DNA of 64,000 nucleotides from Ascochyta rabiei (lineage: Eukaryota; Ascomycota; Dothideomycetes; Pleosporales; Didymellaceae), in the NCBI RefSeq assembly GCF_004011695.2, contig NC_082412.1, positions 1,178,001 to 1,242,000 of the forward strand, written 5' to 3'. The notes beneath the pieces were generated by a model. The model was given only the letters and a program-made list of their open reading frames with translations, made no database searches and had not been told where the DNA came from. A program made the translations under genes and the position numbers. Shown one piece after another: positions 13,201-24,575 of the stretch (the first letter of the stretch is position 1; each line of letters opens with the position of its first letter).

Positions 13201-15150
13201 CATACCTTTAATCTTTACCCCCTTAGATTAATGCATAAGGTGCTTAATTACAGATAGTTCTAGATATCTAAGCCTCTTATGCCATATTATAGCTGTTACT
13301 CTCTATAGTAATCTTCTATTGCAATTTATACGCACATAGAGTGCTGCTATAGCTATATTTAGTTGTTTAATAACCTACTATCTAAAGCTTTCTGTTAGGA
13401 TAGCTATAGTGTTACTGTTTCTTTAACATAGTATTGTTAGATCTTCTTAGTTATCCTACTATATTCCTTGTCTTTAGAGTAGCCTAAATAATACTAGGTT
13501 ACAGAGGAAATCTAGGCACTACGCAACATTGTCTAAGCGTAGTACATATTAGCCTTAAGATCCCTCTGCTAATATATTAACAGTACTATATCCTTATATC
13601 TAGACCTTAGAGTTCCTAGTCTAGATATAATCTCCTATTGCTAGCTAGCGTACGTCTCTAAGTCTTAAGAGGTTATTACAGATATGTGTAGTTAATCTAG
13701 AATCTAGGAGAAATACCTCCTTTAATAGATATCCTTAATTACTTACGCTACATGCTGCTTTTATACTACCTTTATTAACCTAAGCAATTTTTTAGCTATC
13801 TAGTTACTTAATAATTTTGTCTGGTGTTTAAGACGTCTTAATGTGTAGAGTAATTAATTAAGACGCTGTTATTATTTGCAGTTACTTAGTCCCTTAAGAC
13901 ATTGCCTGTATTCTCTTTTATAAGTTACTGTTATATTTAAGCTTGTACTATACTAGTTTTACAACACCTCTGTTTAGCTTAAACTACTTAGGTGCCTTAG
14001 CTATATTTACATAGTAGCAGTTAGATATATTATAACGCTGTTTATAGGCAGGATATATATCTTTAGCTCTTACTGTATTCCTCTCTAGGAACTGCTTAGT
14101 TCTAGCACTTTAGCTATCTATCTTTCTTTTGCTTTGCCTAGGGTTTCCCTAGCCTTAATAATTGTTATTAGATAGCGCTCTTAGTTCTCTACTAAAGGCG
14201 TCCCTTTATAGGTTTAAGTTAGATTTACTGCTTACTATGTATAATACCTCTTCTACTACAAAGGCGCTCTTAAGCTTCCCTCTTAGTAGATGTTAAAGGC
14301 TTATATAATTATAGAAGAGTTTTATTATCCTTTTTCTATTTATAGCTTTCTTATTGTATCCTAGCCCTTAGAATGCTGTAGTCTAGGTTAATGCTATCTT
14401 AGATACAGAGCCTAGAAAATTATTAATAACAGCTTGTGTTTGCATAACCTTAGCTACCTTAAGGGTCTTAACTTAAGTTACTGCCTAATTGTATTTACTT
14501 AGCTATGTCTCCTATTCTACAGTTGTTTGCATTAGTCTAAGTGCAGTGTAGTATCTTTCTTGTACTTGCGCCTGTTCTTTGTCTACGTCTACTCTAACAG
14601 TGTCTTAGAGGGCAGTTATCTATTTGCGTAGTGTTCTGTTTTCTGCATAGCAGCTTAGCTGCAGATATAGTGTTACTGTTATAAGAATATACTTAACTGT
14701 TCTTAATATTTTACTTTTCTTATCTTAATAGTTTTTCTGAAGTATCTTATATAACTTAAGGTAAAGCTTATAGTCTTTGCAATCTTCTTTATATACCTCT
14801 TATCCCTTTTCTAAGAGGTCTAATACCTGTATTAGGATTATAGGAGTTTACAGCACAGTTATTAACGTGTCTATTACTTTGTATGTTGTTCTACGCGTTC
14901 TGCTTTAACCTACTTAGATAGTCTGTAATAACGTAGTTAAGGTATTGCTTATGCTTATTGCTAGTTTGTATTATGTAATTTCTAGAGGTAGTAGCGCCTC
15001 TAGTTGTATGCGTTAGAGTTGCACCCCTTTAGGGTCTGCTAGCAGCTATTTATCTTGCGATTAGCACTTAATCTTAAGTTAGCAGTACTAGGAGACCTAG
15101 TTACTTAAGTTAGTAAGAATAACCGTCGCGTCCCTCTGGCTTTAGCTAGT
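10300..15150 (-). pseudogene. Copia C gag-pol polyprotein, RIP-damaged
   Basis: Read on the minus strand, a retropepsin block FLLDSRLTTHICN (LDSGATTHICN-like) lies near 13,690. The integrase C-terminal part, with AQNRGAERLGGVIK (QNGGAERSGG-like), is near 12,800. The reverse transcriptase core IIFFYIDNIIIAYY (copia YVDD motif, Asp->Asn) is at about 11,320-11,360. RNase H would follow toward 10,400. The gag part is near 14,200-15,100, and I found no CCHC knuckle there. TAG/TAA codons interrupt every domain. Confidence 0.75.
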
Positions 15151-15202
15151 TGTTATTTTACTTGTTGTTAGCGCTTATTGTAGCAGCAGTAAGACTCTTA
15201 AT

Positions 15203-15370
15203 TGTTAGATTAGATAGTAATAGTAATAAGTTAATAATAATGTATTAATGTTGTGTTCTTGTTCTATGTAAGGGTGATTTTCGTCTTGTCTAGGTTCTGG
15301 TGGGGGCCCCTGCACGGTTTCTTAGCAGGTATATCGCCTAACCTATTTCTCTAATACCTTTTATTTAACA
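15203..15370 (-). repeat. Copia C 5' LTR (right)
   Basis: A 168-bp repeat running TGTTAGATT...TTTAACA, followed directly by the TSD GTAGT. Differences from the left LTR are mainly transitions. Confidence 0.9.
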
Positions 15371-15375
15371 GTAGT

Positions 15376-15800
15376 TTTCCCTCTATAATATAAAAACTAA
15401 TAGGCTAAGCTAGAAGCTTAACTAGTTATAAGCCTAGTACATAGTAGTTACAGTTCCTACCCCTTTAACTGTTACCCTAGATTTACTAGGTAACCTCTAT
15501 AAGACAGTGCATATAGACCTACTAGAACGTACAGCTTCTAACCTGCTACTAACACAGTGCCTACAGGAAAGTAGACTAGGTCTACTAGTTGTTCTAGAGG
15601 AGGACAATCTAACCCTAGCTAAATAGGAGGTAGAGGTAATCCTAAAAAAGAAGAAGGCCTGCAGATAGAACAAGTTATAGGTCTTAGTTAAATAGAAAGG
15701 ATATACAAAACTAATATAGAAGCCTCTAGACACATTATAGGATATAACAGCCTAAGAGGCCTTTACAGCAGCACACATAGAATATAAGAGGTAGGTTAAG
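15376..15800 (+). pseudogene. O pol, part 2: integrase C-terminus and chromodomain
   Basis: The pol frame resumes after the copia element. An integrase tail (TVTLDLLGNLYKTVHIDLLE region, about 15,460-15,520) leads to a chromodomain at about 15,620-15,780: EVEVILKKK, then LVK-x-KGYTK and KPLDTL, with Trp codons now TAG. A C-terminal chromodomain marks the chromovirus branch of Ty3/gypsy, where it directs integration toward particular chromatin (family knowledge). Confidence 0.75.
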
Positions 15801-15829
15801 GTAGAAAGAACGTTTATTATTTTATAATA

Positions 15830-15905
15830 ACCCTTAAGGGGTCCTATTAGGAGATACTGCGCTAGGCCTAGTGCCTAGCGCAGGAGAGCTTAGGACCCCT
15901 ACAGC
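15830..15905 (+). repeat. Palindromic segment after O pol
   Basis: The stretch contains the near-perfect inverted repeat GGGGTCCTA...TAGGACCCC (about 15,838-15,900) with an inner GCGCTAGGC/GCCTAGCGC palindrome. It lies between the end of O pol and the end of the antisense frame, so it could act as a transcription stop for both strands; that role is inference only. Confidence 0.45.
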
Positions 15906-16699
15906 AACAGCACAACGCTACTTCTTACACTCTACTAGCTACTAATGCAGAAACTTAGTTCTTAAAAGATAGTCTTGTTAGATAGGGAACAGCAGGCAGA
16001 GGTAGCTGTGTCTAGGGCCTAATTACGCGCTATACAGCAGCGGCAGTCCTACTTATAGTTGTCCTCCTCCTTATCCTCCTCCTTGTTACTAACAGAGATG
16101 CTGTAGGCCTGTTACAACTAGGCTAAGAAGCAAGGGGTAGGTGCTACAGTGCTATAACATAGGGTGTATAGCTCTAATAGGGAGGGTAAGTAGCAGTAGC
16201 AGAGGGGTAAGCAGACTTAGTAGGGGGGTAAGCAGATCTAGTAGGGGGAAGGGTAGTGCTTAGTAGGGGAGGTAGAGTGCAGGCGGCAGGACAGGCAGGA
16301 TAACAACAGGTACTCTAGGCAGCAGTAGAGCGTAGTAAGTAAGCGCTTAACCTAGTTAACAGCCTCCTTTAGGGTAGATTAGCTACGCTCTTAATATAGG
16401 TAGAAGACTTATAGTAGTATAGGCCTAGACCTCCTTAAACTAGTTTATACCCTTAGTCTGTGTCTTAATAGCTATCTCTATAGCAGACGCAAACTATTAA
16501 AAGTAGGTATTAAACTAGTTACTACTATAACAGCTAGACAAAGGCGTAGTAGGCAGCGTAATCTGCGCACTAGGCTTAGGGGGGGAACAGGCAACATAAG
16601 AAGAGGTTAGCTGCTTAGCTAGTAAGGGGTTAGTATAGGCTAGGTTAAGGGTAGACTTATAGGCTTAGCAGAGCTTATAGTAGGTGCCTAAATAGTACA

Positions 16700-17315
16700 T
16701 AGCAGATTAGTAAAACGCCTCTTACAGTAACAGGTAGGACACTTACAGACAAAGGTAGGCTACCTGCCCTAGTTAGCCTTATTGCTATTAACACCTTAAG
16801 TTCTAGGTATATTAACGTAGACGTTGCTACCCTACATAGATGCCTTAATAACTATTAGCTATAGATATAGACCTAGGATAAAGCTATATACCTAGATGTA
16901 CCCCTTAAAATTACGCTAGGTGTAGTAGAGCTCTGTATTAGCAGTAAAAAGACTGTTGTCTTAATAACAAACACAGTAGCGCTTAGCGCAGGTGCAGTAG
17001 GTCTTGCTGGTACTAGGGAGGCAGTTAGCTGTAGATAGAATTAGCTAGTAGCAGGCCTATAACAGACATAAGACACTTACTAGGCTAGCTAGTAAGGATA
17101 GTAAGCTAGTAGTAGAGGCAGCAGGGGACGGCGCAGGCAGGGACAGGGACCAAGTCCTTGTCCTTAGAGTCACCCTTAACCTTATAGTTACTAATACAGT
17201 AACAGCAGGCTCTCTATAGACATAGTTAGTTTCTATAATTAAAAATTTAGATAACTGTTATAAAATACTAGGGGAATATTATAGGCAGATAGAAGGGGAC
17301 GTAGCAGGCTATAAC
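16700..17315 (-). pseudogene. Antisense cysteine-rich reading frame in chromovirus O
   Basis: On the minus strand one frame can be followed codon by codon from about 17,310 down to about 16,700, broken only by TAG/TAA at positions where CAG, CAA or TGG would be restored by reversing RIP. It encodes a Thr/Ser/Leu-rich stretch, then two Cys clusters: YCTCAKRYCVCY (plus 16,958-17,001) and, about 90 codons later, FVCKCPTCYCKRR (about 16,720). The frame appears to continue to about 15,900 with similar composition, but I followed that part only roughly. Its position between pol and the 3' LTR, opposite to the element's transcription, matches the antisense frames of elements I and G. The family was not recognised; a metal-binding role is suggested by the Cys pairs. 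Confidence 0.55.
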
Positions 17316-17702
17316 TGCCTCTGCTAGGGGGACTACTAGCCCTATAACTAGTAGCCTAGTAACTAGAGCTAGGCGCAACAACAGATATATTGTTTAAACT
17401 AGATAGGTAGGTATAGAAAGATGGGCAGGTATAACACAGGTAGGTTAGGTAAGAGTAGGGAGTAGTACAGCGTCTAACAAGGGAAGGTATGCTAGGTAAA
17501 ACAAAAACAACCTAGGTGCGCACAGGGACTACCCTAGGTAAACTACAGACTAGACTAACAGCTAACCTACTAAGAGGCAGGCCCTTACGCAACTACAACT
17601 AGCTCTAGGGTTTACCTGCTACTAGCGCCTACTAGTCTACGCAAAACGCAGAAAGGACCTAGTAAAATACACTTAGCTAGGGAGAGATAGGGAAAGGAGG
17701 TA

Positions 17703-17830
17703 TGTTATAGGCTTAGACCTTGTCTAAGCCTTAAGCGAGACAGGATAGTCACGTGCCCTACAGACATATTAGAAGGACACGCAACGTGTTACCTCCTTAA
17801 GAGATACAATACCATATCGACCCTTATTAC
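17703..17830 (+). repeat. 3' LTR of chromovirus O, left piece
   Basis: The first 128 bp of the 3' LTR, beginning TGTTATAGGC, preceded by a purine-rich tract (about 17,688-17,701) that fits the second-strand primer site. It is interrupted after ATTAC (17,826-17,830) by element I. Confidence 0.9.
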
Positions 17831-18317
17831 TGTTACGATCCTGTGCTAGGGCACGGCACAAACATAAGTACCAGCCAACCAAGACCCCTGACTCCGCCCT
17901 GAAGGAACGAACAGTGGAGAAGGACAGAACAGATAGGGATGTTACGTGACTGCTCGTTAACGAGCATGACACACGTGACCGCTTGTTAACGAGCATGATA
18001 CGATATGCTTGTCTACAAGCACCCTTATATATTTTATTAGACTAACTCTAGTTACTTGTTAATAAGCAATGTATCTTATTAGTATATAGTTAATAGGAAC
18101 ATAACCCTTATAGTTTGTGTTTAACCTTATTAATTAAGTTTGTCTTTAGAATCTTAACCTGCTCTTAAACTAGACAGTCTACTCTGTACTATTTATTGCA
18201 CCCTATCTTTACAAGCTTTGCTTAGTTAATAACCCTTACCAATCTAGTACCCGTACTTATCCCTAAAAACTAATAGAATTAGTGCTTACAGTCTTTAACT
18301 AAAGTACAACTTTAACA
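17831..18317 (+). repeat. 5' LTR of chromovirus I
   Basis: A 487-bp repeat that pairs with 24,084-24,570. It contains two copies of a TTAACGAGCATGA segment (about 17,955-18,000) around CTCGTTAACGAG-type palindromes, which could be regulatory. This copy keeps C/G where the 3' LTR has T/A in the first half. Confidence 0.93.
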
Positions 18318-18334
18318 TTTTAAACACCCCTAAG

Positions 18335-20230
18335 ATGAGTACTATTAGATCCTGTGCTACCCCTAGCAACTCTACGTCTAGCGACGTCAACATAGACGCA
18401 ACTGCTACCACTAGCACTATAAACGTTAATAAGCCTGATCTCTACTACAGAGATTGTAGTAAACTCAACAACTGGCTTATACAGTGGGACCTCTTCTTCA
18501 CCTTCTAAGGCAAGAAGGTTCCCGAGATCAAACAAGTAGTCCTTGCAGCTAGCTACATGCGTAGCAAGGCGTTTACCTGGATTAAGCCCTTTATGCAGCA
18601 GTACCAAGCTAGCAAGGCCCTAGACAATGTGGATGTATAGATAAGAGACTTTAACCTATTTAAAGAGAAGATTAAGCCAATCTTCGGAGTCTCTAACGAA
18701 CCACACATTGCCTGTTGCAACATCCAGAGGATCAGGCAGGACAAGTCAGCCGCCGACTACGCCGCGGAGTTTCAGCAGCTTGCTGCCAACACTGACTGGG
18801 ACGACACTGCTCTAACCACCATGTTTCGACAAGGATTGAAGCCTAAGGTTAAGGAAGAACTTATGCGCACCGGCGCAAGCACTAAGACCCTTAACAAGCT
18901 TATTAATACCGCTATCGACATTAACGTACGCCTCTACGAACTCTAGCAGGAGCTCTAGGACGACCCACGAGCTCGTACCACCGTCATCGCTACTAACAGG
19001 CAGCCACCAAGGAACCAGTGGCGCAACAACCTAAACTGAGGACAACGAGGAGGCTGTAATCAGCCAAACACCGGTCGCCGCATCTACAGCAACACTTAGA
19101 GTAGATACTTTAGACCAGAAGCAATAGACCTCTCAAACCTCATTAAAGGACCACCTAAGCGATGGAACGAGAAGACAAAAGGGGGCAAGCAATCAGGAGG
19201 CAGCAAGGACTGCTACAACTGTGGCAAACCAGGCCACTTTGCCAGGGACTGCTAGATAAACAAGGTTCACCGCCAGTTAAACGTACTTACCCGTGATCAC
19301 AATGATACAGAAGCTAGTAAATAGGAAATTCTTACTAATAATATAGGACGACTGCTGGAAGACCCAGAGTCTGGTCTAGAGGACGATGACGACTGTATCG
19401 TACCTCCAATTCGTGTGGCAACATCTTACCAGGACGCCCAGACAGGCGAAGAAACGGAATACTACTCCAACAACGACCAGCGATACCACGCGGCACGTAA
19501 ACAAGAGCAATTAGCAAGACAGCGCCAAAAGCGCGAAGACAAAGAAGCCTATCGCCAAATGTGTCAGGAACTCGTCAGCCCTATAGTAGGACCGCCAACA
19601 GGAGAATTCACGCCGGAACTCCAAGAGCTCGTTCACCAATTCTGCAAGGAAATCGACGACGGTAAACAGTTCACCAACAACCTGGAAGAAGCTGAAGACC
19701 AGCTTTAGTGCAAGCAAGAAACACAGCTCAGCCTAGAACGTATGCAGAAACAGAAAGAAGAACTACTGCTAATTAGCCTACAACTACAGTACATCCTAGA
19801 TCACTAAAACCTAAAACACAGAAACCTTATATAGATAGCATGCACTAAAGACAGATGTATAATCTACCACAACAAGAAGCTCAGTGCAGGATGGTTCCTG
19901 GCACAACAAGGCCTCTGTCGCAACTAATGGTACTAGTGTTACAATGACCTGTGTGAACTTCATCTCATTAACAAGCGCCAGAAAGTACACTTTCCTGGTA
20001 CAGATGACCCACAGGCCACGATACAAATGCAGCTAGTAGTTAACAGAAGTTGCTACAACGCACACTGGCAGAACTGTCTTAATGCAGACTGCAAGAAACA
20101 CCGCACTACTAAGGAATACAAAGGGTTCAGTAATAAGGAGACTTTTTTAGGCCAGCGCCTACAAGCCCTAGGGATCAATCCATCAATAGCATCAGGACTA
20201 ATCACCTTATTAAACTACCCATCAAACTAA
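18335..20230 (+). pseudogene. Element I gag
   Basis: One frame of about 631 codons from ATG 18,335 to TAA 20,230, interrupted by some RIP-type stops. It begins MSTIRSC. The retrotransposon-gag core is at about 18,470-18,950 (LNNWLIQWDLFF, then DWDDTALTTMFRQGLKP). The CCHC knuckle CYNCGKPGHFARDC is intact at 19,211-19,252. After it an acidic and coiled-coil-prone stretch stays open from 19,415 to 19,708. A second Cys/His-rich part follows (CYNAHWQNCLNADCKKH, about 20,042-20,100). The -1-shifted pol frame takes over near its end. Confidence 0.8.
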
Positions 20231-23200
20231 ATAGAGTAGTCTTTTTAGCACTCTTAGACTTGGGAGCACAAGCAAACTACATATCACAGACAACAGTGTT
20301 CTAAGCTAGACTTAGATTATATCGCAAGAAACACGCTTATTCGCTCCAAGTAGCTAATAGAGAATTAATGCTGGACGAACCGCTGATCATGTTCGAAATA
20401 ATAGCGGCACCCCTACAGATACAGGGGCACTACAAGGAAATAAACCTAGACGTCTTTATAAAGGCCACGCACAACATTATACTAGGACTTCTCTAGTTAT
20501 AAAAGTACAACCTAAAGATAGACTAGGCACAAGAAAGACTTTTGTTAGAAGGTTACAAATGTGGCACTAATGCATCTACGCCTACGCAGCGCACGCAGCA
20601 GCTGGTAGATAAGAAAGAGATTAACAATGTCTCTTTAACACATAAGACGCGCCAAGATAGAGTAGTTAACTCTGCAGATACCGAGAGACCCACAGATCAC
20701 AAAGCGAGAGTTAAGGAGGAGAAGAGTGCACCTCCTGCCATCCCTGACGTTTACCAACAGTACGCAGAGATGTTCAGAGAAGAGCTTACAGCAAAAGCCC
20801 TGCCTAAGCATAAACCCTGGGATTACAAGATCAAGCTTCAGGAAGGAAAGACACTGACTTTTGGGCCACTATACTAGTTATCAGAAAAGGAACTTAAAGT
20901 ACTTTACAAGTACATTAAGGAGAACCTTAAGAAGGGATTTATTAGAAGATTAGAATCACCTGCAGGGTACCCAATCATGTTTGTTCCTAAGAAGGATGGC
21001 AAGCTACAACCTTGCATTAACTTCAGGAAGCTTAATAAAATCACTATTAAGAACCGCTACCCGCTCCCGAACATCACGGAGTTGCAGGACCGGCTAGCAG
21101 GAGCTTAGTACTTTACGGCGTTAGATCTACAAGGCGCGTACAACCTTATACGCATAAAGGAAGAAGAAGAATAGAAAACAGCATTCAGGACGCAATATAG
21201 ACTCTACAAGTACCTTATTATGCTGTTCGGTCTAACAAACGCACTAGCTACGTGCCAGGAGTTGATTAACAACGTCCTAAGAGCACACCTCGACAGAACT
21301 GTGGTGGCATACCTAGACAACATCCTAGTGTACTCTAAGACACTAGAAGAGCACACAAAACACGTTACAGAAGTGCTAGAATGCCTAAAGCAGGCAGACC
21401 TATAGTTTAAACCTAAAAAGTGCGAATAGCATAAGGAGGAAGTCAAATTCCTAGGGTATATTGTAGGACGACACAGAGTCAAGATTAGTCTAACAAAGGT
21501 GGAAGTAGTTAAGACTTGGCAGACGCCAAAAACGGTCAAACAGATCTAGGAATTCTTAGGATTTGTTAACTTTAACCAACGCTTCATTAAGGACTACTCT
21601 AAGACCGCAATCCTGCTAACGAAGCTCACGCGGAAGGATACACCATTTAAGTAGGGAAAAGAACAAGACAATGCGTTTAAAGCACTTAAGCAAGCCTGTA
21701 TTGCACCTCCTACATTAATCACGTTTTGCAGCAGCAAACTGATGCGCATAGAGACTAATGCCTTAGATCTTGCATTAGGCGCATGTATTATATAAGAAAA
21801 GGATAGACTATAGCACCCTATTGCATACTACTTGCGCAAGTTCTTAGGACTAGAAGAACGCTACGATGTGCACGACAAAGAATTGCTTGCAATTGTCTCA
21901 GCCCTGGAACATTAGCGACTATACGCAGAAAGCTGCTTAGAACTTACTATCTATACTAACCACAAGAACCTGGTATACTTTACCACAAGTAAAGTCTTAA
22001 ACTAACGCCAAGTACGTTAGTCTAAGATGCTTAGATAATACAAATTCAGGATACTATACACTCCAGGCAAGGACAATAGTAGAGCTAATGCACTTAGTTA
22101 ACGACACGACCTTGTTAGAGAAAAAACGATCAACCAGTTCGCAGTGCTAGGAATTAACGACGATGGATCACTAGGACTATTGCAGCAGCTCAACAACATA
22201 ATGCGGATCGAAATCGACCAGCGCACCACATCAGATGTACCAGAGGAACTTTAGGACAAAGTTATTGCTAATTATTACAATAACCTGTTACACAGACACC
22301 CTGGAATTACACACATAATAGAACTTATTAAATAATACTACAAGTTCAGTAACATAAAGGACAAGGTTACTAAATACATTAAGAATTGTGTTAACTGCCA
22401 GCAAAATAAACACAGCACACACGCAAAATACGGAGAAATGCAGGCAATAGAGCCGCTAACTGCACTATGGACGAACATTACAATAGATTTCGTTACACAG
22501 CTACCTACCTTAAGAGACCCTGTTACCAGGTACAACTACGACTTAATCTTCGTTATAGTCGACAGATTCACCAAGTACGCCAAAATAATACTGTTTTGAC
22601 ATAGTTACACTACAGAGCAGCTTGCACAAGTGTTCCTAGATTGACACATAAGGCATCACGGCATACCCAAATTAATTATTAGCGATTAAGACAAGCTCTT
22701 TACATTAAACTACTGGACCACGCTCTTAGCAGCTATTAGTACCAAGAAGAAGCTTTTAACAGCCTATTATCTACAGACGGATAGATAGACTGAAAGAACG
22801 AATTAGACTATAGAAACATACCTACAGATATACAGCAACCAGCAGCAAGACAACTGGGTTTTGCTGTTACCTATGGCACAGATTGCATACAACAACAAAT
22901 TGTCAGAAGCAACAGAAGAATTACTATTCTTCCTGAATTATAGGATGCACCCAAATCTCTTTACTAGAAGTCTGGACACGCCAATTCAGACTGAATCAGC
23001 AATATCCTTAGTAGCAAGACTGAAGGAAGTGCACAAAAAGGCACTAGAAAACATTAGCAAGGCTTAAGAACGAGCAATCTCACATGTTAACCAGAAAAGA
23101 AAAACGGCACCTTAGCTAAAAGAGGGGGATAAAGTCTATCTCCTTACAAAAAACCTTTGCACACAAAGACCAACAAAAAAACTGGACCACGTTAAAGTTA

Positions 23201-23541
23201 GACCCTTTTTTATTTCTAAGCAGATAAGCCTAGTTAACTATAGACTTGATCTGCTAAAGGATGTAAAGATCTACCCAGTGTTCCACATATCGCTATTAGA
23301 ACCAGCCAACCCTAGAACGCCTATCCAGGAAAACTTCTATTATTAAGCCAACAGCGAAGATAAATAGGAAGTTAAAAAAATAGTAATACATAAGGGAAAT
23401 GGCAATTAACAAAGGCATCTAGTTAAATAGTTAGGATACCCAGACTTAGAAAACACATAGGAACCACCTGCGCACCTTATAAGTTGCTGCCAATTAGTAC
23501 ATAAGTACTATAATTTGTAACAGACTCTTCAATTAAACTAA
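20206..23541 (+). pseudogene. Element I pol: protease, RT, RNase H, integrase, chromodomain
   Basis: The pol frame is -1 relative to gag and overlaps its 3' end. The retropepsin motif LLDLGAQANYIS (LLDSGAQ-like) is at about 20,252-20,287. RT runs from about 20,750, with [23 protein letters not shown] near 20,960 and YLDNILVYS at about 21,310, where the second catalytic Asp is Asn. RNase H is near 21,740-22,000. The integrase HHCC region includes NCVNCQQNKH at about 22,385, and the core begins ITIDFVTQLP at about 22,480. The chromodomain is at about 23,390-23,500 (HLVK-x-LGYPDLENT-x-EPPAHL). The pol stop is TAA at 23,539-23,541. TAG codons at Trp/Gln sites inactivate it. Confidence 0.85.
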
Positions 23542-23548
23542 GAACGCC

Positions 23549-23983
23549 CTAGGTAGCTGGCGAGGCACATATGCCAATGGACGCTGCAGGACAGTCAGGA
23601 TCGACTTCCTTAGCCAGGTCTAACTCGCCAGCCTTAACCATTCCATTTGCTAAACATAGCGCCTTTTGCCGCGCGCGTTTATTTGCCTATTTTAGGATTT
23701 TCTTATTACGCAACAATTGCGTAATAACAGTTATAAGAAGCAACTTGTCTTCTTCTACCTTTTTCTTATACTCCTTGCGAGTCTTATCTAACAACGCCTA
23801 AGACATGTTTACATATGGCTTGCCAGCCTTTATACACTTGGCACACTTTAGACCTTTTAGACTACTAGGCATAATAAAGCACTTATAGCTGCTAAAGAAA
23901 TAACAATTGTAAGGGACTTTAGTGGGTGTATTAGCTTGGCGGATTTCTAATGTAAGACAGATGTTGCAGGCGTGTAAGGACAT
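23549..23983 (-). pseudogene. Antisense Cys-containing, coiled-coil-prone frame in element I
   Basis: On the minus strand an ATG at 23,983 starts a frame of about 145 codons. It begins MSLHACNICLTLEI, has a second CAKCIKAG pair, then a Lys/Glu-rich helical part (RKEYKKKVEEDK) and ends SPAT before TAG. Only two internal TAG codons interrupt it, both explainable by RIP. It ends about 8 bp from the pol stop, tail-to-tail. The two CxxC pairs suggest zinc binding. I do not recognise the family; its placement parallels the antisense frame in O. The apparent Met start is plausible but unproven. Confidence 0.6.
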
Positions 23984-24064
23984 CTTAACTTACAGGTTAC
24001 TAGATGCAGAGATCGCAGATTATATAAAACTCTAAAAGACAATTACGTAGTTTAAGGACAAACT

Positions 24065-24083
24065 AAAGGGGAAGAGGGGATAG
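24065..24083 (+). other. Polypurine tract of element I
   Basis: AAGGGGAAGAGGGGATAG directly before the 3' LTR. This is the expected primer site for plus-strand DNA synthesis and fixes the element's orientation. Confidence 0.8.
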
Positions 24084-24570
24084 TGTTACGATCCTGTGCT
24101 AGGGCACGGCACAAACATAAGTACCAGCCAACCAAGACCCCTGACTCTGCCCTGAAGGAACGAACAGTAGAGAAGGACAGAACAGATAGGGATGTTACGT
24201 GACTGCTCGTTAACAAGTATAACACACGTAACTGCTTGTTAATAAGCATAATACAATATGCTTGTCTATAAGCACCCTTATGTATTTTATTAGACTAACT
24301 CTAGTTACTTATTAATAAGTAATGTATCTTATTAGTATATAGTTAATAGGAACACAACCCTTATAGTTTGTGTTTAACCTTATTAATTAAGTTTGTCTTT
24401 AGAATCTTAACCTGCTCTCGAACTAGACAGTCTACTCTGTACTATTCATTGCACCCTATCTTTACGAGCTTTGCTTAGTTGATAACCCTTACCGATCCAG
24501 TACCCGTACTCATCCCCAAGAACCAATAGAATCAGTGCTTACGGTCTTTGACTAAATTACGACTTCAACA
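24084..24570 (+). repeat. 3' LTR of chromovirus I
   Basis: 487 bp, preceded by the purine tract and followed by ATTAC. Compared with the 5' LTR, the CGTTAACGAG repeats are changed to TTAACAAGTATAA-type sequence by transitions, while the last 100 bp are cleaner here. RIP has therefore hit the two LTRs at different places. Confidence 0.93.
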
Positions 24571-24575
24571 ATTAC

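Larger units (their letters stand above)
10097..15370 (-). mobile_element. Ty1/copia retrotransposon C (5,274 bp)
   Basis: It lies within O integrase, flanked by GTAGT at 10,092-10,096 and 15,371-15,375, with 168-bp LTRs at both ends. Coding is on the minus strand. The polypurine tract (minus-strand AAGCTAAGGGGGTG, plus about 10,265-10,278) adjoins the left LTR, which is therefore the 3' LTR. Protease, integrase and RT motifs occur in copia order (integrase before RT). RIP-type stops are spread throughout. Confidence 0.92.
17831..24570 (+). mobile_element. Ty3/gypsy chromovirus I (6,740 bp), the least RIP-damaged element
   Basis: It is inserted in the 3' LTR of O with TSD ATTAC (17,826-17,830 and 24,571-24,575). 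Both LTRs are 487 bp, TGTTACGATCC...CAACA/TAACA. A polypurine tract AAGGGGAAGAGGGGA lies at 24,066-24,080. It encodes Gag with a CCHC knuckle, then protease, RT, RNase H, integrase and chromodomain in the -1 frame, plus an antisense frame before the 3' LTR. RIP is patchy: 18,690-19,710 is nearly clean, whereas RNase H and integrase carry many TAG codons. This fits the innermost, youngest insertion of this stack. Confidence 0.94.

Noticed and set aside
17769..17996. Minus-strand 75-codon frame, with a near copy at 24,052-24,249
   Set aside because: Both lie in the two LTRs of element I; the similarity is explained by LTR duplication and there is no sign of a gene.
18320..18744. Minus-strand frames of 95 and 63 codons
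   Set aside because: They are opposite the gag gene of element I, whose plus-strand frame has recognisable domains; minus frames are shadows.
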